Source of the DNA: Planctomycetota bacterium
GTDB lineage: Bacteria > Planctomycetota > GCA-002687715 > DRQF01
Length of the DNA: 11,702 nt
Assembly (NCBI GenBank): GCA_020639295.1
Contig: JACKGY010000028.1
Span: 1-11,702 of the forward strand
Direction: 5' to 3'
A model generated the notes under the pieces. The model searched no databases. It was not told the origin of the DNA and was given only the letters and a program-made list of their open reading frames with translations. This document shows, one piece after another, positions 1 through 6,206 of the stretch. The translations under genes and the position numbers were made by a program. The stretch's first letter is position 1. Each line of letters starts with the position of its first letter.

Positions 1-1
1 C

Positions 2-436
2 GCGGACGGTCCGGCCGCCGATCTCTACGCCGCCGGGGTCCTCCTCTACGAACTCCTGCTCGAGGTGCCGCCCGAGGGACGCTGGGACCTGCCCTCCGAG
101 GTCCGCGACGATCTCCCCGCCGGCCTCGACGAGCTCTGCCGACAGGCCCTCCAGACCCTCCCGATCGGCGAGAAGGAGCCCAATGCCTGGGGCTTCCACG
201 ACCTGCTGGGCAACGTCCTCGAGTGGTGCCAGGACCACTTCCATGGGGGGACCTACGCCCGGCATCAAGCCGCCGTCGCCGATCCGCGAGGGCCGGCGCA
301 AGGCGACCGGCGCGTCACCCGGGGCGGCGGCTCCTGGAAGAACTCGGCGGGCTTCTTCCGCGCGTCATCCCGCGTAGGGGGCCGGCCAGACCAGGGCTAC
401 GAGGATGCCGGTTTCCGGGTCGCCCGGACGCCCTGA
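2..436 (+). CDS. C-terminal end of a Ser/Thr kinase / FGE-sulfatase (SUMF1-like) domain protein; 5' end outside window
   Basis: Open from the window edge to TGA at 436 (144 residues visible). Residues 1-20 are kinase subdomain IX (ADLYAAGVLLYELL, the usual D-x-Y-S-x-G pattern). Residues 31-50 (PSEVRDDLPAGLDELCRQAL) resemble the late kinase C-lobe. From residue 52 the protein is the C-terminal part of an FGE/SUMF1 domain: NAWGFHDLLGNVLEWCQD (61-78), RVTRGGGSW (104-112), FFRASSR and a final GFRVAR. FGE-like domains in kinases are usually accessory domains of unknown substrate. The catalytic cysteine pair of true formylglycine-generating enzymes is absent, because no Cys follows the GGSW motif; sulfatase activation is therefore unlikely. 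The end of the kinase domain and roughly the first half of a normal FGE domain are missing between residues 50 and 52. The frame stays open across the join, which suggests an old internal deletion, a divergent natural form or an assembly collapse. It may be non-functional. Confidence 0.75.
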   Translation, partial: ADGPAADLYAAGVLLYELLLEVPPEGRWDLPSEVRDDLPAGLDELCRQALQTLPIGEKEPNAWGFHDLLGNVLEWCQDHFHGGTYARHQAAVADPRGPAQGDRRVTRGGGSWKNSAGFFRASSRVGGRPDQGYEDAGFRVARTP

Positions 437-510
437 GAATCGTGGGGATCGCCCCGCATCGCGGCTCCATGGCGCCAGGTCGGTCCGATTCGCGGTCGCG
501 GTACGCGGCT

Positions 511-533
511 CGGGACCGGGGATTCCCGTCCCG
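511..533. other. GC-rich hairpin between the kinase/FGE gene and the next kinase gene
   Basis: CGGGACCGGG (511-520) can pair with CCCGTCCCG (525-533), leaving one bulged C and the loop GATT. It lies 74 nt after the stop of the upstream gene and 70 nt before the next ATG. There is no T-run after it, so it is not a classical intrinsic terminator. A weak promoter-like pair, TTCCCG (523-528) and CACAAT (546-551) with a 17-nt spacer, overlaps and follows it. The rest of the 437-602 gap holds nothing I can support. Confidence 0.35.
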
Positions 534-602
534 GGGCATTCCGGGCACAATCTTCGCGTCGCGGATGAAAGGTGCCCGATCGGGCCGCTATGAGGCAGGA
601 CG

Positions 603-2264
603 ATGGTAGCTGGCAATCGAGGTGATGCGGGGTCCTGGGACCAGGAGCCGGGCGGTTCCGGCGGCGGCTGGGACTCGGATCCGGCCGGGCGCCCCTGGGG
701 CGAGGAGGCCGAGGACGGTCGCTCGCTCTCCGGTGGTGAGACCCGCCTCGGCGGTCCGTCCTCGTCGTCGTCCTTTCGTTCCACCGCGGCGGTCGGCCAG
801 GTCATCGGCGAGCGCTACGAGCTGACCGAGCTGATCGGTCGCGGCGGCATGGGCGTGGTCTTCAAGGCCCGCGACCAGCGCCTCGGGCGCGACGTCGCGG
901 TCAAGTTCCTGCTCTCGCCCGACATCGCCGGGGCGGCCGCCGTGGAGCGCTTCCGCCGCGAGGCCCGGAGCATCGCCGAGCTCAACCACGTCAACATCAT
1001 CACCGTCCACGACTTCGACGAGGGCGACCAGGGCCCCTACCTGGTCATGGAACACGTCGCCGGCAAGCCGCTGTCGCAGCTCATCAACGAGCGCGGCGAG
1101 CTGGCCGAGGCCGACGCCCTGCGGGTGTTCAGCGGCATCTGCCGTGGCGCCGCCCACGCCCACAAGAAGGGCGTGATCCACCGCGACATCAAACCCTCCA
1201 ACGTCATGCTCGACGCCGAGGGCACGCCCAAGCTGATGGACTTCGGCCTGGCCCGGGGTCTGGCCGGCCTCGAACTCTCGCTCTCCGGCTACGGCATGGG
1301 CACGCTCGACTACGCCGCGCCCGAACAGAAGCGCGACGCCAAGTCGGTCGATCATCGCGCGGACGTCTACAGCCTCGGCGCCACCTTCTACGAGATCCTC
1401 ACCGGCCTGAAGCCGGTGCCGCTGCACCTGCCCAAGGTGCCCGAACGCTGGCGCGGCGTGATCGAGAAGGCCTGCGAGCCGATGCCGGAGGATCGCTACG
1501 ACAGCGTCGACAGCATGCTCGCCGCGCTCGAGCAGATCGCCGACGGCAGCAACGGCAGCCGCGCCGCGGAGAATCCGATCGGCGACGACCTGCGCTGCCC
1601 GAGCTGCCAGGTCGACAACGCCCTCGAGGCCCGCTTCTGCCGCTCCTGCGGCGGCACCCTCACCGCCACCTGCCCGGCCTGCCGAGAGCCCTATCGCGTC
1701 GGCCTCCGGCATTGCGATCGTTGCGGCGCCAACATCGAGATCGTCACCGAGATCCGCGCCATCCGGCAGCGGGTCGAGCAGGCCAAGGCCGCGGGCCGCT
1801 ACGGCGACGCCCAGCGCGAGCTGGCGACCCTGGGCGAGATCCTGGCCCGCCGGCCGCGGCTCGGCAGCATCGGCGACGTCGAGCGCTGGCGGCAGCGCGA
1901 GGCCAACAACATCGCCCAGCTCGCCGAACCTCGGCGCACGCCGCCGCCTCCGCCGCCCCGGCAGACTGGCGGTGGCGGGCAGCGGTCGACCCGGTCGCAG
2001 GGCGGGGGCGCCGGCGACCGTCAGCGGCAGGATCTGGAGAACCGGGCCACGACCGTGCTGGTCATGGGCATCCTCAGCTTCTTCATCTGCATCACGGCGC
2101 CCGTCGCCTGGGTGCTCGGTCGTTCGCTGCACAAGGACTGCGCCAAGGCGGGCGTCGCCGTGCCCAGCCGGGCCGCCGTCGGCATGTGGTTCGGCATCGT
2201 CCTCAGCGTGATCCTGATCATCTACCTGGTCTGCATCATGATCGCGATGATGGCCCAGCTCTGA
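603..2264 (+). CDS. Membrane-anchored Ser/Thr protein kinase with double zinc ribbon and DUF4190-like tail
   Basis: A complete 553-residue Hanks-type kinase. A Gly/Ser/Asp-rich leader (1-65) precedes the kinase domain (about 72-310). Visible motifs are the glycine loop IGRGGMGVVFKA (78-89), VAVK with Lys101, the helix-C Glu120, the HRDIKPSN catalytic loop (193-200, Asp195), DFG (213-215), APE (239-241) and ADVYSLG (253-259). All catalytic residues are present, so it should be active. Next are two zinc-ribbon knuckle pairs (Cys332/335 with 346/349, and 357/360 with 371/374), a helical charged segment (380-440), a Pro-run/Gly-rich linker (447-470) and two hydrophobic helices (about 484-506 and 526-549) resembling a DUF4190 tail. 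The kinase would lie in the cytoplasm. ATG 603 has GAGG 7 nt upstream. Its substrate is unknown. It stands alone between the upstream kinase/FGE gene and a convergent membrane-protein gene. Confidence 0.92.
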   Translation: MVAGNRGDAGSWDQEPGGSGGGWDSDPAGRPWGEEAEDGRSLSGGETRLGGPSSSSSFRSTAAVGQVIGERYELTELIGRGGMGVVFKARDQRLGRDVAVKFLLSPDIAGAAAVERFRREARSIAELNHVNIITVHDFDEGDQGPYLVMEHVAGKPLSQLINERGELAEADALRVFSGICRGAAHAHKKGVIHRDIKPSNVMLDAEGTPKLMDFGLARGLAGLELSLSGYGMGTLDYAAPEQKRDAKSVDHRADVYSLGATFYEILTGLKPVPLHLPKVPERWRGVIEKACEPMPEDRYDSVDSMLAALEQIADGSNGSRAAENPIGDDLRCPSCQVDNALEARFCRSCGGTLTATCPACREPYRVGLRHCDRCGANIEIVTEIRAIRQRVEQAKAAGRYGDAQRELATLGEILARRPRLGSIGDVERWRQREANNIAQLAEPRRTPPPPPPRQTGGGGQRSTRSQGGGAGDRQRQDLENRATTVLVMGILSFFICITAPVAWVLGRSLHKDCAKAGVAVPSRAAVGMWFGIVLSVILIIYLVCIMIAMMAQL

Positions 2265-2265
2265 A

Positions 2266-2281
2266 CCGGCGCGCCCGCCGG
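2266..2281. terminator. Possible bidirectional terminator hairpin between convergent genes
   Basis: CCGGCG (2266-2271) and CGCCGG (2276-2281) form a perfect 6-bp all-GC stem with loop CGCC. It starts two bases after the kinase stop codon and ends seven bases before the last base of the convergent gene. Its position suits a shared terminator, but there is no T-run on either strand, so Rho-independent termination is uncertain. Confidence 0.4.
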
Positions 2282-2287
2282 GGGCCG

Positions 2288-2686
2288 TCAGTCGGGGAGG
2301 ATGCGGTACTTCATCCGCCACTTGAACAGGAAGCCGCAGAGCAGGGCCGGGATGAAACCCAGCGCGCCCAGGGTCTTGGCGGAGAAGGCGATCAGGGTCC
2401 AGGCGGCGCAGAAGCCGCAGGCGATGGCCGCGAAGGCCAGGGGGATCTTCGAGCGCGAGCGGCGGGCGTACCAGACGCAGCCCAGAAGGCCGGCGATGAC
2501 GTGGAAGAAGTAGCCCTTCGTGGCCTGGAGTTCGGCCGCCTGGTCGACGAATTCGACGCTGCCGTCGGGGAGGGTCCGGAAGGCCTCCTGCAGGAGGACG
2601 CAGCCCAGGGTCACCAGGTAGGCGAAGGACAGCACCAGGGCCAGCCGGGCCAGGGGCTCCAGGTCTCTCTTGGGAAGCGGATTCAT
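2288..2686 (-). CDS. Small four-helix integral membrane protein of unknown function
   Basis: 132 residues, read on the minus strand from ATG at 2686. I do not recognise the family. Hydrophobic segments at about residues 13-32, 58-74, 81-102 and 104-122 suggest four membrane helices. The short loop at 35-57 is acidic to neutral (FRTLPDGSVEFVDQAAELQ). Basic patches follow helix 2 (ARRSRSK, 74-80) and helix 4 (FKWRMKYR, 121-128), which by the positive-inside rule points to a cytoplasmic C-terminus. No catalytic or metal-binding motif is visible. No Shine-Dalgarno sequence precedes the ATG. The gene is convergent with the kinase gene and divergent from hemE, sharing the 2687-2815 intergenic region. 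The hydrophobic periodicity, and the lack of a convincing plus-strand gene here, support it as a real gene, but the start is not certain. Confidence 0.7.
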   Translation of the reverse strand: MNPLPKRDLEPLARLALVLSFAYLVTLGCVLLQEAFRTLPDGSVEFVDQAAELQATKGYFFHVIAGLLGCVWYARRSRSKIPLAFAAIACGFCAAWTLIAFSAKTLGALGFIPALLCGFLFKWRMKYRILPD

Positions 2687-2783
2687 GCCGGGCGCATGGT
2701 AGCCGCCGGGGGAGCGGGGGAGAAGGCGATCTCGGCCCGCCTCCCGGCCGCGGAAAATCGGGGTCGTGGGCCCAGGCCGGTAG

Positions 2784-2815
2784 GGGAGGGCCCCGAGGTT
2801 TCATAACCTCCTCCC
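2784..2815 (+). promoter_or_regulatory. Hairpin abutting the hemE start codon
   Basis: GAGGTT (2795-2800) pairs with AACCTC (2805-2810) around the loop TCAT. An outer GGGAG (2784-2788) pairs with CTCCC (2811-2815) across a 6-nt bulge, so the structure ends directly at ATG 2816. The only SD-like GAGG (2795-2798) is inside the stem and is too far from the ATG (17 nt). The palindrome could be an operator, a translation-limiting 5' leader hairpin, or chance in GC-rich DNA. The rest of the 2687-2783 divergent intergenic region shows no promoter I can defend. Confidence 0.4.
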
Positions 2816-3868
2816 ATGAAACCGGACATGACCCCTCGTGAAGCCTTCCTCGCCGCCTGTCGCCGTCAGCCCGTGGCCCGCAAGCCCAGCTGGCTCATGC
2901 GCCAGGCCGGCCGCTACATGCCCGAGTACCAGGCCGTCCGCGGCCAGGTCTCCTTCCTCGACCTCTGCAAGTCGCCCGAACTCTGCCGGGACGTGACCAT
3001 GCAGCCGATCGAGATCCTCGGGCTCGACATCGGGATCATCTTCTCGGACATCCTCCTCCCGGCCGAGGCGATGGGGCAGCCCCTCGACTTCAGCGAGCGC
3101 GGCCCGGTCCTGGGCAATCCGGTGCGGGATCGCGCCGCGATCGAGGCCCTCGCGGACTTCGACGCCGCCGTCGCCACGCCCTGGCCGGCCGAGTCGATCC
3201 GCCTCACCCGCGAGGTCATCGGCGATCACCGGGCCCTGCTCGGCTTCTGCGGGGCTCCCTTCACCCTGGCCAGCTACATGGTCGAGGGCGGCGGCTCGCG
3301 CAACTACGAGAACATCAAGCGGCTGATGTACGGCGACCCGGGCGCCTTCGAGCTGCTCCTCGATCGGCTCACCGACAACCTGCATGGCTATCTGCGGATC
3401 CAGGCCGAGGCCGGAGCCGACGCCCTGCAGATCTTCGACTCCTGGGGCGGGGCCTTGGCGACGAAGGACTACGCCCGCTTCGTCCAGCCGCGGATGGAGC
3501 GGCTGATCGCCGGCCTGAAGCGCGAGCTCGACCTGCCGATCATCTCCTACGTGAACGGCTGTTCGCACCTCCTGGAGCTGATGGCCGACTCGGGCGCCGA
3601 CGTCCTCGCCATCGACTGGAAGGTGGAACCGGCCGAGGCGATCCGCCGGGTCGGCGACCGCTGCGCGATCCAGGGCAACATGGACCCCTGCGCCCTCCTG
3701 GCCAGTCCGGAGGCCGCGGCGGCCGAGACCCGCGCCAACCTCGAGGCCTTCGGCGATTTCGCCGGCCACATCTTCAATCTGGGCAGTGGGGTGCTGAAGT
3801 GGACGCCGGTCGCCTGCGCCCAGGCCGTGGTGGACACGGTCAAGGACTACCGCCCCCGCGGCGCGTGA
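2816..3868 (+). CDS. hemE: Uroporphyrinogen decarboxylase
   Basis: Removes the four acetate carboxyls of uroporphyrinogen III to give coproporphyrinogen III, in the cytoplasm and without cofactor. The 350-residue length is normal. Visible family motifs: WLMRQAGRYMPEY with Arg29 and Arg33 (counterparts of human Arg37/Arg41), FSDILLPAEAMG with the catalytic-site Asp78 (human Asp86), APFTLASYMVEGG with Tyr154 (human Tyr164), IFDSWGG with Ser209 (human Ser219), and QGNMDP. One departure: the near-universal NLGHG motif reads NLGSG, so the counterpart of human His339 is Ser324. That His is not essential for catalysis in the human enzyme, so activity is likely retained. ATG 2816 gives a normal N-terminus; ATG 2828 is an alternative. 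Neither start has a well-placed Shine-Dalgarno sequence. First gene of the coupled hem operon; its last bases overlap the next start (GTGA). Confidence 0.96.
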   Translation: MKPDMTPREAFLAACRRQPVARKPSWLMRQAGRYMPEYQAVRGQVSFLDLCKSPELCRDVTMQPIEILGLDIGIIFSDILLPAEAMGQPLDFSERGPVLGNPVRDRAAIEALADFDAAVATPWPAESIRLTREVIGDHRALLGFCGAPFTLASYMVEGGGSRNYENIKRLMYGDPGAFELLLDRLTDNLHGYLRIQAEAGADALQIFDSWGGALATKDYARFVQPRMERLIAGLKRELDLPIISYVNGCSHLLELMADSGADVLAIDWKVEPAEAIRRVGDRCAIQGNMDPCALLASPEAAAAETRANLEAFGDFAGHIFNLGSGVLKWTPVACAQAVVDTVKDYRPRGA

Positions 3869-4815
3869 CGGCCGATCCCCGCCGAGCGCTGCTGGTCCTC
3901 GATCCCGGCGGCCCCGCCCGGGCCGAGGAGGTGGAGGACTACCTCGTCGAGCGCTTCCTCGACGAGCAGGCCTGGCCCTTGCCGCCCTGGCGGGCGCCCT
4001 TCCGCGGGCTCCTCGCCCGGAGGCGGGCGCGCCGGCTCGCGCCGGCTTGGCGCCGCGACATCGACCGCGTGGCCATCGACTCGCCCCATGAACGCGTCGC
4101 CCGGGCCCAGGCCCACGGCATCGCCGAACGGCTGGGCCGCGAGGGCTACGTCGCCGCTCGTCACGGTCGTCCGGGCATCGCCGAGACCCTCGGCCTGATG
4201 CGGGCCGAGGGCGTCGAAGGGGTCGACCTCCTCCTGCTCGACCCGACCGATGGGCGGCCCACGGCGGTCCAGGCGGAACCGGTCAGACGGCGCTGGATCG
4301 CGGCCGGTGGCGCGGCCGAGGCCCTGGCGGTGGTGGGCGGCTTCCTCGACGATCCCGGCGTCATCGCGGTCTGGTCGGCGCAGCTCGGCGAGACCCTGGC
4401 CCTGGTCCGGGATCGCTCCGGGCCGGTGCTCTTCCTGGGCGCGGGTTCCGCGCCGGCGCTCGAACGGCTCGGGCGGGCCCTGGTCGCCGCGCACGGTCTC
4501 GACGGCCGCGCGCGCTTCCTGGCCCTGGCCGATCGGGCCGCGCCGCCGACCGCGGCCGGCGGTCCCGAGGCCATCATCGAGGAGCTGGCGGCGGCGGGGG
4601 CGCGCCACCTGGTGGTGGTCCCCCTCGGCTGGGTCGCGGACCGCCATGAAACGCTCTACGATGTCGACCTGATGCTGGCCCGCCGGGCCCGCGAGCTCGG
4701 CATGCGGACCTATCGGGTTCCGACCCTCAACGACCGGCCGGAGTTCCTCGACGCTCTGGCCCATCTCGTCGGCAAGACGACCGCAATGGCACGACCTGGG
4801 GAGCGTGACGGATGA
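3865..4815 (+). CDS. hemH: Ferrochelatase-like protein, degenerate active site (probable pseudoenzyme)
   Basis: I start it at GTG 3865, which overlaps the hemE stop (GTGA), giving 316 residues, a normal ferrochelatase length. Family signs: an N-terminal LLVLDPGGP (9-17) in place of the usual LLMNLGGP, SPHERVARAQAHG (73-85), and a good C-terminal signature VVVPLGWVADRHETLYDVD (250-268) with Glu262, the conserved family Glu, followed by a typical VPTLNDRPEFLDAL. The catalytic-His motif FSAHGLP is replaced by FLGAGSAP (190-197), which puts Ala193 where the His should be. The PLYPQ motif reads LLDPT. The His of the usual D-H-x-E-T-L is Arg260. Metal insertion into porphyrin by this protein is therefore doubtful. 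Placement between hemE and hemY matches hemEHY operons elsewhere. Homology is fairly sure; function is not. It could be a porphyrin-binding, structural or regulatory relic. Confidence 0.8.
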   Translation: MTADPRRALLVLDPGGPARAEEVEDYLVERFLDEQAWPLPPWRAPFRGLLARRRARRLAPAWRRDIDRVAIDSPHERVARAQAHGIAERLGREGYVAARHGRPGIAETLGLMRAEGVEGVDLLLLDPTDGRPTAVQAEPVRRRWIAAGGAAEALAVVGGFLDDPGVIAVWSAQLGETLALVRDRSGPVLFLGAGSAPALERLGRALVAAHGLDGRARFLALADRAAPPTAAGGPEAIIEELAAAGARHLVVVPLGWVADRHETLYDVDLMLARRARELGMRTYRVPTLNDRPEFLDALAHLVGKTTAMARPGERDG

Positions 4816-6206
4816 GCGAGAAGACCATCGTCGTCGGCGGCGGCATCACCGGCCTCGCGGCGGCTCTCGAACTCGACAAGCGCGGCGAGGATTTCCTCCT
4901 GCTCGAGGCCGGCAACGGCCCCGGCGGCGTGATCCGGACCCTGCGCCAGGACGGTTACCTCTTCGAGCGCGGGCCGAACTCCTTCCCCTCCACCTCGGAG
5001 GCGATCTTCGAGATCGCCCGCGAGCTGGGCATGGAGGAGGAGATCATCGCCGCGGACCCGGCCGCGAACACCCGCTTCCTCTATCACAAGCACCGCCTGA
5101 TCGAGATCCCCACCGGCCCCGGGCCGCTGATGAAATCGAAGCTGTTCAGCCTCGGCGAGAAGCTGCGGGTCATGATGGAGCCCTTCATCCGCGCGCGGCG
5201 CGACGAATCCCCCGAGAGCGTCGCGCACTTCTTCGCCCGGCGCTTCGGTCCGGCTCCGGCGCGAACGCTGGTGGACGCCTTCATCAGTGGCATCTACGCC
5301 GGCGACGCCCGCAAGATCGGCATCCGGTCGGCCTTCCCGAAGCTCTGGGAGATGGAGCAGCAGCACGGCTCGATCTTCAAGGCGATGAAGGCGAAGCGGA
5401 AGGCGGGCGGCGCCTCGCCCACCAAGATGACCATCCACAGCTTCCGCGACGGCCTCGGCTCGCTGGCCGATCGGGTCGGCCAGCGCCTCGGCGAGCGCAT
5501 GCGCTGCGGTCGCCGACTCGCCGAGCTCGACCGGTCGGAAGGCGGTGGCTGGAAGCTCGCGGTCGAGGGGCCGGACGGGCTCGAGGAGCTCTCCTGCGCC
5601 CGTCTGATCCTGGCCGCGCCGGCCCGGGTCTCGAGCCTCCTGCTCAACAGGTTGTCGCCGATGGCCGCCGACATCCTGGCCGACATCGACCATGCTCCGA
5701 TCATCTCGGTCCACGCCGGCTTCGCCGAGAGCGAGCTGCCGCGGCTGCCGCAGGCCTTCGGCTTCCTGGCGCCGCGACCCTCGCGTCTGCGTACCCTCGG
5801 CTGGCTGTTCAGCTCGCGGACCTTCGCCGGGCGCGCGCCCGAGGGCTATTTCGCCCTCAACGGCTTCATCGGTGGCGCCAACGACCGCAACGCCATCACC
5901 GCCTCGGACGACGCGCTCCAGCACCTCCTCATGGGCGAGCTGTCGCTGGCCCTCGGCATGACCAAGATGCCGGCGCCCGGCTTCTTCGCGCTGTCCAAGT
6001 GGGACCCGGGGCTGCCGCAGTACAACATGGGCCACCACCGGCGGATCGAGGCGGTCACCAGGCTCCTGGCCGAGCACGCCGACCTGGCCCTCGCCGGCAA
6101 CTATCTCGAGGGCATCTCGATCGCCGACTGCATCAAGAGCGGCCGGACGGCGGTCGACCGGCTCCTGGCCGGCCCGGTGTCGTCGATGGCCGGAGGCGAG
6201 GCGTGA
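4812..6206 (+). CDS. hemY: Protoporphyrinogen/coproporphyrinogen oxidase, FAD-dependent (HemY type)
   Basis: An oxygen-dependent six-electron oxidase of porphyrinogens, usually peripheral on the inner membrane. 464 residues. The N-terminal dinucleotide fold has VVGGGITGLAAALE (G9-x-G11-x-x-G14) and the ribose-binding Glu32, then GGVIRT and FERGPNSF (51-58). The middle shows GIYAGD (160-165) and FRDGLGSLAD (211-220). The C-terminal FAD signature is LAGNYLEGISIADCI (427-441), with PQYNMGH at 402-408. All are typical of the HemY family. Whether it oxidises protoporphyrinogen IX (PgoX) or coproporphyrinogen III (CgoX) cannot be told from motifs. No hemQ, hemF or hemN lies nearby to settle it. ATG 4812 overlaps the preceding stop (ATGA), with GGGGAG 8 nt upstream (4798-4803). 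Its end overlaps the ccsA-like start (GTGA). Confidence 0.94.
   Translation: MSEKTIVVGGGITGLAAALELDKRGEDFLLLEAGNGPGGVIRTLRQDGYLFERGPNSFPSTSEAIFEIARELGMEEEIIAADPAANTRFLYHKHRLIEIPTGPGPLMKSKLFSLGEKLRVMMEPFIRARRDESPESVAHFFARRFGPAPARTLVDAFISGIYAGDARKIGIRSAFPKLWEMEQQHGSIFKAMKAKRKAGGASPTKMTIHSFRDGLGSLADRVGQRLGERMRCGRRLAELDRSEGGGWKLAVEGPDGLEELSCARLILAAPARVSSLLLNRLSPMAADILADIDHAPIISVHAGFAESELPRLPQAFGFLAPRPSRLRTLGWLFSSRTFAGRAPEGYFALNGFIGGANDRNAITASDDALQHLLMGELSLALGMTKMPAPGFFALSKWDPGLPQYNMGHHRRIEAVTRLLAEHADLALAGNYLEGISIADCIKSGRTAVDRLLAGPVSSMAGGEA
6192..6196 (+). promoter_or_regulatory. Ribosome binding site fixing the ccsA/hemX-like start
   Basis: GGAGG ends 6 nt before GTG 6203. This supports the GTG that overlaps the hemY stop as the true start, although the frame is open much further upstream. 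Confidence 0.75.

Noticed and set aside
2683..2697. Four-codon minus-strand upstream frame overlapping the membrane-protein start (ATGA)
   Set aside because: It has no Shine-Dalgarno sequence, is very short and is expected often by chance. Nothing supports its translation.
588..2804. Very long minus-strand open frame opposite the kinase gene
   Set aside because: It lies opposite a kinase with a full motif set and has the Ala/Gly/Arg/Asp-rich composition of a GC-rich shadow frame. It also runs through the separate minus-strand membrane gene in another frame.
3799..3864. Earlier in-frame start for the ferrochelatase-like gene
   Set aside because: It would overlap hemE by more than 60 nt. GTG 3865 overlaps the hemE stop like the other junctions here and places the N-terminal signature at the usual position.
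4710..6077. Long minus-strand open frame opposite hemY
   Set aside because: It mirrors the HemY frame and is rich in Glu/Gly/Arg/Ala repeats, with no domain. The plus-strand gene is unambiguous.
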